Source: Mycobacterium paragordonae
Lineage (GTDB): Bacteria > Actinomycetota > Actinomycetes > Mycobacteriales > Mycobacteriaceae
Assembly: GCF_003614435.1 (NCBI RefSeq)
Contig: NZ_CP025546.1
Coordinates: 124,001-188,000, forward strand
DNA: 64,000 nt
Direction of reading: 5' to 3'
Positions 17,524 through 26,679 of the stretch are shown here, piece by piece. How positions within the stretch are numbered: position 1 is the stretch's first letter; every line of letters starts with the position of its first letter. Below the pieces are notes generated by a model, which worked only from the letters and a program-made list of their open reading frames with translations, had not been told where the DNA came from and did not search any database. Made by a program: the position numbers and the translations under genes.

Positions 17524-17904
17524 ATGACCGCATCCATGACCAGCAATCAGCATCCCGCCGCCACCGCGATGTCCGCCATGCGGATGTTCGCCGGCGGAAT
17601 CTCCTGGGCCACACCGTCACTCAGCTCGCGTCTGTTCGGGCTGGGAAGGTTGCCCGACGACGCGAATGCCGGGCTTGTCACCCGGCTATTCGGGGTGAGG
17701 GATCTCGTTCTGGGTGCTGCGCTGCACCATCCGGAACCTGCCGTACAGAAGGCGGTGCTGCAGGCCGGTCTCGTCTGTGACGCGGCCGATGTCGCCGCAT
17801 CGCTGATTGCACTGCGTGCCGGAGCGCCCAAGACGATGCTGATGGGCGTGACCGCCGGTGCGGGGCTGTTCCTTGCCCTCGGCGCGATCGCGGCGCGGGC
17901 CTGA
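17524..17904 (+). CDS. Small membrane protein under TetR control
   Basis: A 126-residue protein with three or four hydrophobic segments, including LVTRLFGVRDLVLGAALHHP and MLMGVTAGAGLFLALGAIAA. It resembles DUF4267-like small membrane proteins found beside TetR genes. ATG 17524 follows GAGAGG. It is probably the target of the divergent regulator. Function unknown. Confidence 0.7.
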   Translation: MTASMTSNQHPAATAMSAMRMFAGGISWATPSLSSRLFGLGRLPDDANAGLVTRLFGVRDLVLGAALHHPEPAVQKAVLQAGLVCDAADVAASLIALRAGAPKTMLMGVTAGAGLFLALGAIAARA

Positions 17905-17943
17905 CCGCCGAGTGCCCGGAGTCGACCCGCCGGGCTGACCCCG

Positions 17944-17966
17944 CCGAGTGCGAACTTCACGACAGC
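17944..17966 (-). repeat. Dispersed intergenic repeat, copy A
   Basis: On the minus strand this reads TGTCGTGAAGTTCGCACTCG followed by GC, matching 18 of 22 bases of the copy at 19248-19275. It lies just left of the IS30-family element. Confidence 0.6.
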
Positions 17967-17980
17967 CCACCGGGGCGGAT

Positions 17981-19244
17981 TCATACGGTCAAGACAATGT
18001 CCGTTGATTTGGGGAGTTGTCATGCCGAGTGGTTATCCGCATTCACGAGCGACGCGGCGGGAGCTGTTTGACCGGGTGTGCCAGGGAGCTCCGCTGATTG
18101 CGACTGCTCGGGAGATGGGCGTGTCGACAACCGCTGCGTGGCTGTGGTGGCGTGACGCTGGAGCGATGAAGCTAAAGCGCAGGTCCACACTAGGTCTGGC
18201 CGACCCCGGCGATCTGAATAGGCCCGGCGGTCGGGGTCGCCGGCTGAGCTTTGATGAACGGGTGGACATCATGCGTGGTCTTGACCGCGGCGACAGCCAG
18301 GTCGAGATAGCGCGGCGACTGGACCGCGATCCGTCGGTCATCTGCCGTGAAATCGCCCGCAACAGCGGCCCCGACGGGGACTACCACGCCCGTATGGCAC
18401 ACGCCCGTGCAGCCCGCAAAGCCAAGCGCCCTAAAGCCTTCAAGCTCAAAGACAATCCGTTGTGCGCAACTATCGAAGCGTGGATGGACGACGGGTGGAG
18501 CCCCAAGCTGATCGCGCAGATGTTGGCCAGGTTCCACCCCGATGACAGGCTGGCTCGAGTGAGCCACGAAACCATCTACAAGTGCCTTTACGTGCAGACC
18601 CGCGGCAGCCTGCGCGCAGATCTGCACCAATGCTTGTCCACCCGGCGAAGTACCCGCAAAAAACGTGGCGGCCCGGTCAGCCGCGGCATCTACACCGGCA
18701 CAGAATTCACCATCAGTCAGCGCCCCGCCGAGGTCGCCGACCGCGCCGTTCCCGGGCATTGGGAAGGTGACCTGATCGTCGGAGCCGCGAACAGCGCCAT
18801 CGGCACCCTGGTCGAACGCAGCACCCGGTTCACCATCTTGCTGCCCCTCCCCGCCGGTCACGGCTCAGAGGCCGCCGCCGCCGCCATGATTGAGGCGATG
18901 CGCGAATTGCCCGATCATCTGCGACGCAGCATCACCTGGGACCGCGGCAGCGAAATGGCCAAATGGCAAGACATCCGTCTTGCACTTGAGGCACCCGTCT
19001 ACTTCTGCGACCCACACTCGCCCTGGCAACGCGGCACCAACGAAAACACCAACAGGCTGCTGCGATTCTGGCTCGAAAAGGGCAGCGACCTCAGCGGTCA
19101 CACGAAAGCCGACCTCAAGCGCATCCAAGACACACTCAATCGCCGACCCCGACCCACCCTAGACTTCGAGACTCCAGCCCAGCGCCTAACAGCACTCATC
19201 AACCAAGCCGCCTAAAGAATTGCACTGACCACTTGACTTTGAGC
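17981..19244 (+). mobile_element. IS30-family insertion sequence
   Basis: The IS30-type transposase gene with short flanks. The ends are approximate. GTCAAG at 17988-17993 faces CTTGAC at 19232-19237, a core I take to be part of the terminal inverted repeats; the outer bases match poorly. I see no clear target duplication. Confidence 0.7.
18022..19215 (+). CDS. IS30-family transposase
   Basis: A DDE transposase of 397 residues. The N-terminal HTH region ends with LSFDERVDIMRGLDRG and QVEIARRLDRDPSVICREIA, the IS30 signature. Catalytic acidic residues are visible as GHWEGDLIVG, TWDRGSEMA and the E in QRGTNENTNRLLR. It is full length with no stop or frameshift, so the element may be active. 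ATG 18022 follows GGGGAG. Confidence 0.96.
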   Translation: MPSGYPHSRATRRELFDRVCQGAPLIATAREMGVSTTAAWLWWRDAGAMKLKRRSTLGLADPGDLNRPGGRGRRLSFDERVDIMRGLDRGDSQVEIARRLDRDPSVICREIARNSGPDGDYHARMAHARAARKAKRPKAFKLKDNPLCATIEAWMDDGWSPKLIAQMLARFHPDDRLARVSHETIYKCLYVQTRGSLRADLHQCLSTRRSTRKKRGGPVSRGIYTGTEFTISQRPAEVADRAVPGHWEGDLIVGAANSAIGTLVERSTRFTILLPLPAGHGSEAAAAAMIEAMRELPDHLRRSITWDRGSEMAKWQDIRLALEAPVYFCDPHSPWQRGTNENTNRLLRFWLEKGSDLSGHTKADLKRIQDTLNRRPRPTLDFETPAQRLTALINQAA

Positions 19245-19247
19245 CGA

Positions 19248-19275
19248 GTGTCGCGTCGTGAAATTCACCCTCGGC
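19248..19275. repeat. Dispersed intergenic repeat, copy B
   Basis: A 28-bp segment, GTGTCGCGTCGTGAAATTCA plus CCCTCGGC, that matches 24 of 28 bases at 58970-58997. It lies in a GCCGAG...CTCGGC dyad (19243-19248 with 19270-19275), so it may fold as a hairpin. Its last bases include the stop codon of the methyltransferase gene. Confidence 0.65.
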
Positions 19276-20173
19276 CGGGATAGTCCGCCGTGAGGTACCC
19301 GGACGCGTCGCCGAACGACGCCAACTCGTCGTCGGGCACATTGAATCCGTGTGCGGCATAGGCCTCTTCGGTGTTGCGGACGTGCACCTGCCAGCCGTGT
19401 CCGGCGAGATAAGCAGCGGCGGTGTTGCGTTCACCGGTGTAGAACAACGCAGCGAGGTCGATGTTGGAGCCGATTCGCCGCGACCGTTCGGTGAGCTTCT
19501 GCGCCCAGTCCGCGGGGATGCTGCTCAGGTCCATGTGTTCGGTCGCGATGCGGCTTCCCGGCGCCGAGAGCGCGGAAACGTTGTCGAACAAGCGGTCCTG
19601 TGCCTCCGGTGGCAGATAGACCAGCAGCCCCTCGGCGATCCATGCCGTCGGCCGGTCAGGCTCGAAACCCGCATCGCGCAGAGCCGCCGGCCAGTCTTCG
19701 CGTAGGTCGATCGGCACCGTGCGGCGTCGCGCGGCGGGTTCGGCGCCCAGGTCTGCCAGCGTGCGCGTCTTGAACTCGATGACCTCGGGCTGGTCGATTT
19801 CGTAGACCGCGGTGCCGGCCGGCCACGGCAGTCGATAGGCGCGGGTATCCAGCCCAGAGGCCAGGATCACCACCTGTCGGATCCCGGCGCCGGTGGCCTC
19901 GATGAAAAAGTCGTCGAAGAAGCGGGTGCGCACGGTGATCTGCTCGCTCATCGTCTGCCGGTTCAGCAGCGGATCGTCGGTGCCGCCGATCTCGCCGTCA
20001 ATGAGCTTGACGAACGTTTCGACGCCCACCGCGCGCACGAGTGGATCGGCCCAGGGATCGTCCAGCAGCGCGTCCGGGCCTGCCGAGGCGATCGCCCGGG
20101 ACGCGGCGACCGCCGTAGCGGTCGCGCCCACGCTCGAGTTCAGATTCCAGGTGTCGTTGTCGGTCCGCGTCAC
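19265..20173 (-). CDS. SAM-dependent methyltransferase, mycobacterial TIGR00027 type
   Basis: A 302-residue methyltransferase of the leucine carboxyl methyltransferase-like group expanded in mycobacteria. The SAM site is [18 protein letters not shown], followed by [13 protein letters not shown] with the acidic residue that binds the ribose, then [10 protein letters not shown]. The N-terminus [11 protein letters not shown] and the [11 protein letters not shown] block are also typical. GTG 20173 is chosen because GGAAGGAG lies just upstream. The natural substrate is not known. Confidence 0.9.
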   Translation of the reverse strand: MTRTDNDTWNLNSSVGATATAVAASRAIASAGPDALLDDPWADPLVRAVGVETFVKLIDGEIGGTDDPLLNRQTMSEQITVRTRFFDDFFIEATGAGIRQVVILASGLDTRAYRLPWPAGTAVYEIDQPEVIEFKTRTLADLGAEPAARRRTVPIDLREDWPAALRDAGFEPDRPTAWIAEGLLVYLPPEAQDRLFDNVSALSAPGSRIATEHMDLSSIPADWAQKLTERSRRIGSNIDLAALFYTGERNTAAAYLAGHGWQVHVRNTEEAYAAHGFNVPDDELASFGDASGYLTADYPGRG

Positions 20174-20274
20174 AGCCCAACTCCTTCCAGCGGCCGCGCG
20201 CCGCTTAGTTAGCTCATATAAGTTCTTCCTCCACCGTACGCTCACAGTTGAAGCAACACGGAAGGGCAAACGAC

Positions 20275-22071
20275 ATGGCGTCCAATCTGCTGTCCCGGCG
20301 TGATCTCGATTTCCTGCTTTTCGAGTGGCTGGGGGTGGAGGACCTGCCGAAGCGGGACCGCTTCGCTGAGCATTCGCGGGAAACGTTCTCGGCGCTGCTG
20401 GATCTGTGCGAAGACCTCGCCACCCGCTACTTCGCGCCGCACAACAAGAAGAACGACGCCCATGAGCCGACGTTCGACGGCGAACGGGTCAGTGTGATCC
20501 CTGAGGTCAAGCAGGCGTTGGACGCATTCGCCAAAGCCGACCTGCTGGCGATGAGCATGGACCACGCCCTGGGCGGATGGCAATTGCCCACCGTCGTGGC
20601 CGGCGCCGGCCTGGTGTGGTTCCACGCTGCCAACGTGGCAACTGCCGGTTATGTGCTGTTGAGTCTGGCCAATGCAAATCTGCTGGCCCAGCACGGGACG
20701 GCCGAGCAGATCGAGCGGTTCGTCAAGCCGACGCTGGCCGGCCGCTTCACCGGCACCATGTGTTTGTCTGAGCCGCAAGCGGGTTCGTCGCTGGCCGATA
20801 TCACCACCCGCGCCGAACCACAGGACGACGGCAGCTATCGCCTGTTCGGTTCCAAGATGTGGATTTCCGGCGGCGATCACGAACTGTCGGAGAACATCGT
20901 GCATCTGGTGCTGGCCAAGATCGCCGGCGCGCCCGCGGGTACCCGTGGGATCTCGTTGTTCATCGTCCCGAAGTTCCTGGTCGGGGACGACGGTGCGGTT
21001 GGCGATCGCAACGACGTCGTGCTGGCCGGCCTCAACCATAAGATGGGATACCGCGGAATCACCAATACCGCATTGAATTTCGGTGAGGGCCGGCATCAGC
21101 CCGGCGGCCGGCCGGGCGCGGTGGGCTACCTGGTCGGCGAACCGCACCGCGGCCTCGCCTACATGTTCCACATGATGAACGAGGCGCGACTCGGCGTCGG
21201 GCTAGGGGCGATCGCCCTGGGCTATACCGGGTATCTGAAGGCGCTGCACTATGCGCGTGAGCGGCCGCAGGGGCGGCCGGTGACCGGCAAGGACCCGGAA
21301 ACTCCCCAAGTGCCGATCGTCGAGCATCCCGATGTCAAGCGAATGTTGTTGGCGCAGAAGTCCTATGTGGAGGGCGCGCTGGCACTGGCACTGTATTGCG
21401 CGCGTCTGGTCGACATCCAGAGCAGCCCGGAATCGGACGCCGAAGCGGAATCCGCTGGGCTGCTGCTGGATATCCTGACGCCGGTGGCGAAAAGCTGGCC
21501 TTCGCAGTGGTGTCTGGAAGCCAACAGCCTGGCGATCCAGGTGCACGGCGGGTATGGGTACACCCGCGAGTACGACGTCGAACAGCACTACCGCGATAAC
21601 CGGCTCAACCCGATCCACGAGGGCACCCATGGCATCCAAAGCCTGGACTTGCTGGGGCGCAAGGTGACTCAACGCGGCGGCGCCAGCCTGGTGGAGCTGA
21701 CGAAAGTCGTCACGGCCACCGTCTCGCGCGCGAGCGCGCTCTCCGGGGAGGCCGCCGCGATGGCCGACCAACTCGACTCGGCCTGGCAGCGCCTGGTCAG
21801 CGTCACCGCAGCGATGTTCGCGGCGGGCGACGTCGACGCGGCGCTGGCCAATAGTGCGGTGTATCTCGAGGCATTCGGCCACCTCGTCATCGCGTGGATC
21901 TGGCTCGAGCAACTGGTCGCCGCTCACGGCCGCTCCGGCGACTTCTATGAAGGCAAGCGATTCGCCGCCCGGTATTTCTACGGCTACGAATTGCCCAAAA
22001 CCGGACCGCAACTGGACCTGCTGCTGAGTCTGGACCGCACCACCCTGGAGATGCGCGACGGCTGGTTCTGA
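20275..22071 (+). CDS. Acyl-CoA dehydrogenase (FadE-type, about 600 residues)
   Basis: A flavin acyl-CoA dehydrogenase of 598 residues, the long form. Visible blocks: [17 protein letters not shown] and WISGGDHEL (FAD and substrate contacts), and [20 protein letters not shown] (C-terminal FAD-binding block). [18 protein letters not shown] marks the long AidB/acyl-CoA dehydrogenase group. ATG 20275 follows GGAAGGG. It is divergent from the methyltransferase across about 100 bp. Likely acts in fatty acid beta-oxidation. Confidence 0.93.
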   Translation: MASNLLSRRDLDFLLFEWLGVEDLPKRDRFAEHSRETFSALLDLCEDLATRYFAPHNKKNDAHEPTFDGERVSVIPEVKQALDAFAKADLLAMSMDHALGGWQLPTVVAGAGLVWFHAANVATAGYVLLSLANANLLAQHGTAEQIERFVKPTLAGRFTGTMCLSEPQAGSSLADITTRAEPQDDGSYRLFGSKMWISGGDHELSENIVHLVLAKIAGAPAGTRGISLFIVPKFLVGDDGAVGDRNDVVLAGLNHKMGYRGITNTALNFGEGRHQPGGRPGAVGYLVGEPHRGLAYMFHMMNEARLGVGLGAIALGYTGYLKALHYARERPQGRPVTGKDPETPQVPIVEHPDVKRMLLAQKSYVEGALALALYCARLVDIQSSPESDAEAESAGLLLDILTPVAKSWPSQWCLEANSLAIQVHGGYGYTREYDVEQHYRDNRLNPIHEGTHGIQSLDLLGRKVTQRGGASLVELTKVVTATVSRASALSGEAAAMADQLDSAWQRLVSVTAAMFAAGDVDAALANSAVYLEAFGHLVIAWIWLEQLVAAHGRSGDFYEGKRFAARYFYGYELPKTGPQLDLLLSLDRTTLEMRDGWF

Positions 22072-22078
22072 CCCTCGG

Positions 22079-23416
22079 TCAGGCGGCCGCGACCGCACGC
22101 CGGCGCACCATCACGCGCCCTCCGCCGCTTGGCAGAAATCCCAGGCCGCCGGTCCGCATCGTCTCTTCGGCGGTGTCGGCAGGATGGATCTCCCAGTGGC
22201 GCAACACCGTTCGTAACACCACGTCCATCTCCATCTTGGCGAATGCCGCGCCCGCGCAGCGCCGCGTTCCGCCGCCGAATGGGATCCAGGCAAACGGGGA
22301 CGGTTTGCCCTCTATGTAACGCTGCGGATCAAACCGGTCCGGATCCGGAAACGACTCGGAGTCGTTGTGGCATGCAGAGATACTGACGACGATGGAATAC
22401 CCGGGCGGAACGATGTTCGGGCCGAGCTCGAAAGCCGACCCCCGCACCCGGCGACCGGAGAAATCGATGACCGACCGGGTGCGCTGCACCTCGTAGATCG
22501 CCGCGTGGCGCAACACATTGTCTGCGGTATCGGCCTCTGCGACGAGTGCCGAAAGAACCTCAGGCTGCCGGCTGAGCCGCTCGAAAGCCCAGGCCAGGGT
22601 GGTGGCGGTAGTCTCGTGACCGGCGACCAGCAGCGTGAGCAGGTCGTCGCGAATGTCCTTGCGGGACATGACTGAACCGTCATCGTATGAGCTGGCGAGC
22701 ATCAGCGACAGGATGTCGGTGTGTTCTGCCGATGCCGGTCGCCGCTGCGCGTTGTCGATGAGCCGGTCGATCACCACGTCGTACCTGTGCCGCCAGGTGG
22801 CCAGTCGGCCCCAGGGTGTGTAGCGACCGTAGGTCCGCCGCGGCATCGGCAGTGTCGACAGTCGCGATCCCAGCTTCGCCCACGGCACGATGACCCGGCG
22901 CAGTTCGTCGAAGTCGTCGCCCTCGGCGCCGAAGACCGCTCGCAGGATGACGTTGAGCGTAATACTTTTCATCGCCGGCAAGGTTGCGAATTCCGTTCCT
23001 TCCGGCCAATTCTCGATCTCCCGCAGCGTTTCCTGTTCGACGATCCGCTCGAAGTTCTTCATATTGGCGGCGTGGAAAGGCTGAGCCAGCAACTTCCGCC
23101 GGCGCCGGTGCTCGGCGCCCTCGAGGCCGAAGACGGAGCCCGAACCCAACAGGCGACTCAGATTGGGCTCGATGGCTCCCAGATTGTCGGCCCGACTCAT
23201 GAAAACCCGCTTCGCCAGCTCCGGTTCGGCCACCACCACCAGCCGTCCGAACACCGGCAGATTGAGGGTGAACGCGCCACCGTATCGGCGGGCCAGCCAC
23301 TGCGTGGTGCGACGCCGGGCAGCGAAGAAGGCGATACCCTGCAGCGCCTTGGGCACGATCCGGGGCGGTCCGGGGGGCAACTGCGCGGCCGAAACGGGGG
23401 TGGCAACGTCGGTCAT
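22079..23416 (-). CDS. Cytochrome P450, last gene of the mbtT operon
   Basis: A P450 of about 445 residues, longer than the soluble bacterial forms and similar to the fatty-acid/CYP102-like group. It has the N-terminal LPPGPPR, I-helix TLLVAGHETTATTLAWAF, and haem loop PFGGGTRRCAGAAFAKMEM. The start is ATG 23416, overlapping the acyltransferase stop as ATGA, so it is translationally coupled to that gene. It could oxidise a fatty acyl chain or the siderophore; this is inferred only from position. Confidence 0.93.
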   Translation of the reverse strand: MTDVATPVSAAQLPPGPPRIVPKALQGIAFFAARRRTTQWLARRYGGAFTLNLPVFGRLVVVAEPELAKRVFMSRADNLGAIEPNLSRLLGSGSVFGLEGAEHRRRRKLLAQPFHAANMKNFERIVEQETLREIENWPEGTEFATLPAMKSITLNVILRAVFGAEGDDFDELRRVIVPWAKLGSRLSTLPMPRRTYGRYTPWGRLATWRHRYDVVIDRLIDNAQRRPASAEHTDILSLMLASSYDDGSVMSRKDIRDDLLTLLVAGHETTATTLAWAFERLSRQPEVLSALVAEADTADNVLRHAAIYEVQRTRSVIDFSGRRVRGSAFELGPNIVPPGYSIVVSISACHNDSESFPDPDRFDPQRYIEGKPSPFAWIPFGGGTRRCAGAAFAKMEMDVVLRTVLRHWEIHPADTAEETMRTGGLGFLPSGGGRVMVRRRAVAAA

Positions 23417-24819
23417 TCGATCACCCCACGAAGGCCGAACTCGCCAAGGGTGCGGGTGACCAACTCGCGCAGCATCGGCTTGGTGGTGGCGCCGCCGGGC
23501 TGGTATGCACCGACGGTGACGCACATCTTGCCGCCGATGCGCAGAAACCAAAGCGCCAGTTCGCCGTTGGCGTGCTCGAGGTCATGGCGGAGCACCCGCT
23601 GGATCACCCCTCGGCCGAACACGTATTCGGCTGGTGTGCCGTCCGGGCACCCCGCCATGTCGGCCAGCTCACCGAGGCTGGAGGAGGCCACCGGCAGATC
23701 GTCGTAGGCGAACTCCGCTTCGGCTGCCTGCCTGAGCACCCGCTTAGGGATGAAGGGCACCAGCGGGGCGAGCGGGAGGGTGGGTGAGGCCTGCGCTGGG
23801 TTCTCCCGCAATGTCTGGAACGTCTTCCTGATTGCCGCCCGGGTGTCGGTCAGGTCAGCGGTGACCCCGGTGGGGTCGACGCCGACGCTGACGAAGGACA
23901 GTGTGTTGGCGCGGGTGTCCTGCTCGGTGCGGTCACTGAGCGGAACCTGCAGGCTGACGGCGCCGTCGCCGGCACGCCGGCGGCCCAGTCGCTCACCGAG
24001 TTTGGCGGCCAGGCCGGCGGCCAAGTGATGACTGGTTCCGCCGAGTGCCCGCGCGCGTTCATCCCAGTCGGCGGCATCGATGTGGATGACGACGGCCGGA
24101 ACGGCGACCCGCTCATCTGGGCGTGCGTGGTCAGATTTGTTGCTTTGCTTGGGAGTTGCCCGTTCGGACGGTGCACGTCGGCGTTGGCGCGACAGCCTCA
24201 CCGCCGCGCGGAAGGCACGCGCGGCATCCGGAACGTCCTGGATCGTGCGGCCGGCATCCTGTCTGAGCGCCTTCAACCGGGTCCGTGAACACGGCGGGGG
24301 ATAGCCGAGTTCACGCCGGTGGCCGGCGGCCGCGTCCGCGATCGCGCGAACCACACCGAGTCCGTCGATCAAGCAGTGCGAGGCCACCAGACTCACCACC
24401 GTCGTGCCGTCGGTCAATGGCACCGCGGCGAGATGCCAACCGGGACCGTGCTCCGGGTCGACCTCTAGCCGGGCGCGCTCGTCGATCCAGTCACCGAGTT
24501 CGGCTCGCGGCCGGGCGCTTTCATCGATGTGCAGCGGGGCCGGCCACCTGTCGCGAACCCACCGGTCCCGGGCGAAGGGGATGGGCGAACGCTCGATACG
24601 GCGTCCCAGCAGCCCATAGCCGAGATTGTGGTGAAAGCGGCCTAGCGCGTTCATATCGACGGGGTGTTCGTACAGCCAGACGCACTGGACGACGGCATCA
24701 CGGTTCATCGCACGCAGGGTGCAGAACATGGACTGGTCGGCCGGTGAGAGCTGGTTGTCTTGCGGCACTTGGCTTGTCGATGAGCTTGTCACTGGGTCGG
24801 CAACGGTTTGAGCTCGCAC
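23413..24819 (-). CDS. Condensation-fold acyltransferase (WS/DGAT or PapA-like)
   Basis: A 468-residue protein of the CoA-dependent acyltransferase/condensation superfamily. The catalytic HxxxDG motif is HCLIDG at residues 148-153, with Ser in place of the first His of the usual HHxxxDG. LQVPLSDRTEQDTRANTLSF is like the wax-ester-synthase latch region. GTG 24819 has GGAGAC upstream; the gene follows mbtT by 27 bp and overlaps the P450. It might acylate a lipid or a siderophore intermediate. This gene is not part of the M. tuberculosis mbt-1 set as I recall it. Confidence 0.82.
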   Translation of the reverse strand: MRAQTVADPVTSSSTSQVPQDNQLSPADQSMFCTLRAMNRDAVVQCVWLYEHPVDMNALGRFHHNLGYGLLGRRIERSPIPFARDRWVRDRWPAPLHIDESARPRAELGDWIDERARLEVDPEHGPGWHLAAVPLTDGTTVVSLVASHCLIDGLGVVRAIADAAAGHRRELGYPPPCSRTRLKALRQDAGRTIQDVPDAARAFRAAVRLSRQRRRAPSERATPKQSNKSDHARPDERVAVPAVVIHIDAADWDERARALGGTSHHLAAGLAAKLGERLGRRRAGDGAVSLQVPLSDRTEQDTRANTLSFVSVGVDPTGVTADLTDTRAAIRKTFQTLRENPAQASPTLPLAPLVPFIPKRVLRQAAEAEFAYDDLPVASSSLGELADMAGCPDGTPAEYVFGRGVIQRVLRHDLEHANGELALWFLRIGGKMCVTVGAYQPGGATTKPMLRELVTRTLGEFGLRGVIE

Positions 24820-24846
24820 TGGTGAAGTCTCCGATCGATCTGGCGC

Positions 24847-25677
24847 TCACACGTCGGTGATGACGCGGTTCGCGGCGGTATTGGTGTGCTCATTGATGAA
24901 GAAGTGCCCGCCGTCGAAGAGGGACATCCCGAACGAGCCGTTGGTGTGGTGTGCCCAACGCCGCAGCGAACCTGCGTCGACGCGATTGTCGCTGCGCCCG
25001 CCGAAAGCGTGGATGTCGGCGCGGATGCGCACCCGGTCGCTGCACTCATAGCGGTTGAGTGCCTCGTAGTCGCAGCGGGCCGCTTCGGCCATCAGTTGAG
25101 CGAACTCCTCATCGGCCAGCAAGCGCGGGTCGGTGCCGCCCAGGCGGGCCAGATCGGCGAGTAGTTCGCTGGTGCTGGTGGGCAATTCGGGTAGCGCGGC
25201 GACCGACGACGGCACCGGTCCGGCAGAGACCCACAGCTTGTGCACGGGGATCCGATGCTGCTCAGCGATGCGGGCGAATTCGAAGGCGACCAGGGCGCCC
25301 ATGCTGTGCCCGAACAACCGTAGCGGCGCCGCCTGGTGCCACGGCCCGGCCTGGAACAGTTCGTGTGCCAGGTCGTGAATCGTCTGGGGCGCGGGATGGT
25401 TCAGCCTCTCGGCCCGCCTCGGGTACTGCACGACGAAGGTGTCACCGCCCGCGGCCAGGGCGGTCGCCAATGTCCGGTAGCTCGAAGCGGCGGCACCGGC
25501 ATGTGGGAACACGATGATCGCTCCCTGCCCGGCGCGACCGGCCGGACCCGGTTGACGCTTGATCCAGGGCGCGAAATCCGTCGCCGGACGGGGCGGCTGA
25601 AAGAAGCTGCCGCTGCCTCGACGGACCGTTTCGGTCGCTCGGCCGAATCGGTTGTGGTTGACCTTGTAGTTGACCAT
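24847..25677 (-). CDS. mbtT: Type II thioesterase of mycobactin synthesis
   Basis: A 276-residue alpha/beta-hydrolase thioesterase. It has FPHAGAAASSYRTLA, the nucleophile elbow LFGHSMGALVAFEF with Ser, and GGHFFINEH with the catalytic His. The sequence resembles the thioesterase part that I recall at the end of M. tuberculosis MbtB and the free-standing MbtT of other mycobacteria. It should clear misloaded carrier proteins or release the product. ATG 25677 has a perfect AGGAGG. It is the first gene of the minus-strand operon with the acyltransferase and the P450. Confidence 0.88.
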   Translation of the reverse strand: MVNYKVNHNRFGRATETVRRGSGSFFQPPRPATDFAPWIKRQPGPAGRAGQGAIIVFPHAGAAASSYRTLATALAAGGDTFVVQYPRRAERLNHPAPQTIHDLAHELFQAGPWHQAAPLRLFGHSMGALVAFEFARIAEQHRIPVHKLWVSAGPVPSSVAALPELPTSTSELLADLARLGGTDPRLLADEEFAQLMAEAARCDYEALNRYECSDRVRIRADIHAFGGRSDNRVDAGSLRRWAHHTNGSFGMSLFDGGHFFINEHTNTAANRVITDV

Positions 25678-25730
25678 GGTGTTCCTCCTAAGAGCTTCCT
25701 ACTTCGATGGGAGCCGAGTTTCGGTTGTGA

Positions 25731-26226
25731 TCACGCAGCGTTTGCGGCGGATGCCCGGAGGGCCGCCATAACGGAGACGCCGGAGCGCCGCCCGGTCGCG
25801 GCGTCCCGCGAGCACGAGTAGGGCCTGTGAGTCGGGATCAGGGATATCCCGATTGTCAGCAGTGGAAGCAACGTCGTGACGAATGTGCGATACACCACAA
25901 AGAGGATCAGCATGATGGCAATCGTTGCCGCCTCGATTGCCGGCCGGTCGCGCTACCCGACGTCGGCGCGTTCGGGCACGGCGGCCGCGATGCGGTTCTT
26001 GTTGGCGGTCAATTCCGACCCGCTGACGGGTCTGCCTGGCAGTCTCGGCGATTCGGGAGTGGGCCCCCGTCAGCTGCCGAGTCGCCAATAGCGGCCAGAG
26101 CGTGACCGGCAGTATGGTCGCGAGCGTCACCCAGAAAACGACGCATGAACAGGACCATCCCACCACGACACGCGCAGGAGCGGGGGATATGCCTGTGGTC
26201 CGGAGTTGACCACGGGATGAGAACAC
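25731..26226 (-). pseudogene. Decayed MmpL (RND-family) transporter remnant
   Basis: On the minus strand, one frame encodes AATIAIMLILFVVYRTFVTT followed by LLPLLTIGISL. That is the typical second/third membrane region of MmpL/RND transporters. A different frame just upstream encodes a first-helix-like VVFWVTLATILPVTLWPLLA. A TAG interrupts the frame before the membrane segment, and hundreds of codons are missing, so the gene is dead. MmpL4/MmpL5 export mycobactins in M. tuberculosis, so a relic beside mbt is suggestive, though the subfamily cannot be told from so little sequence. Confidence 0.55.
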
Positions 26227-26625
26227 CTATTCCAGACTACGCTTCGCGGGCGAAGTGCAGGCCGGCGCCAATTGCACAAGAGCGTGATAGAGCGGCGAAA
26301 TAGCCTGCGGTACAGCGCAAACGGCCGTACATATGAACGAGGTATGGACCTGCGCAGCGACCGGCGGCCGGTACGCACTGCGCGTGGCTGCCATACGAAT
26401 CCTATGAATTCCGTCGTGAGCGTTTACGCCGGGTCGGTTGGGGAATCAGTAACGCAACCGTTCACTAAGCGCGCATCGCGCAGCGGTTTTCCGGGCCGGA
26501 CGGCGGCCAGCGTGGATCGCCGTCGTGACTTGGCGGCCCCGGCCGGTGTGGTGCCGGCCAAACCTGAATAGCTGCAGCTGATGGGCGGAAAAACAGTCGC
26601 TCAGCTCATTCGAAGGGAGAATCCG
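26227..26625. other. Intergenic region before mbtC with no recognised gene
   Basis: About 400 bp upstream of the leader ORF and mbtC. A 99-codon plus-strand frame (26272-26571) has no family features and I do not call it. I find no match to the IdeR iron box (TTAGGTTAGGCTAACCTAA) here or elsewhere between mbtT and mbtC, although mbt promoters normally carry one. Confidence 0.5.
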
Positions 26626-26679
26626 ATGGCGCTGTCACACGCCAGCAGCACCGAACGTGGTCTGACTCCCGATGTCTGA
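26626..26679 (+). CDS. Candidate 17-codon leader ORF overlapping mbtC
   Basis: ATG 26626 follows a good ribosome site (GAAGGGAG, 26612-26619) and encodes MALSHASSTERGLTPDV. Its TGA at 26677-26679 lies a few bases inside mbtC. The mbtC start itself (ATG 26672) has no ribosome site, so mbtC may be translated by coupling to this leader. It could instead be a leftover of an upstream gene. No peptide function is implied. Confidence 0.4.
   Translation: MALSHASSTERGLTPDV

Noticed and set aside
20205..20230. TTAGTTAGCTCATATAAG region as a possible IdeR or MarR site
   Set aside because: No dyad of useful length; it resembles the IdeR box only in four to six bases.
25876..26091. Plus-strand frame with NSDPLTGLPG, like the start of a GGDEF domain
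   Set aside because: Only ten residues match, no GGDEF loop follows, and the minus strand at the same place gives a better MmpL membrane segment.
26272..26571. 99-codon plus-strand ORF upstream of mbtC
   Set aside because: No domain, no ribosome site, poor third-position bias; it looks like chance.
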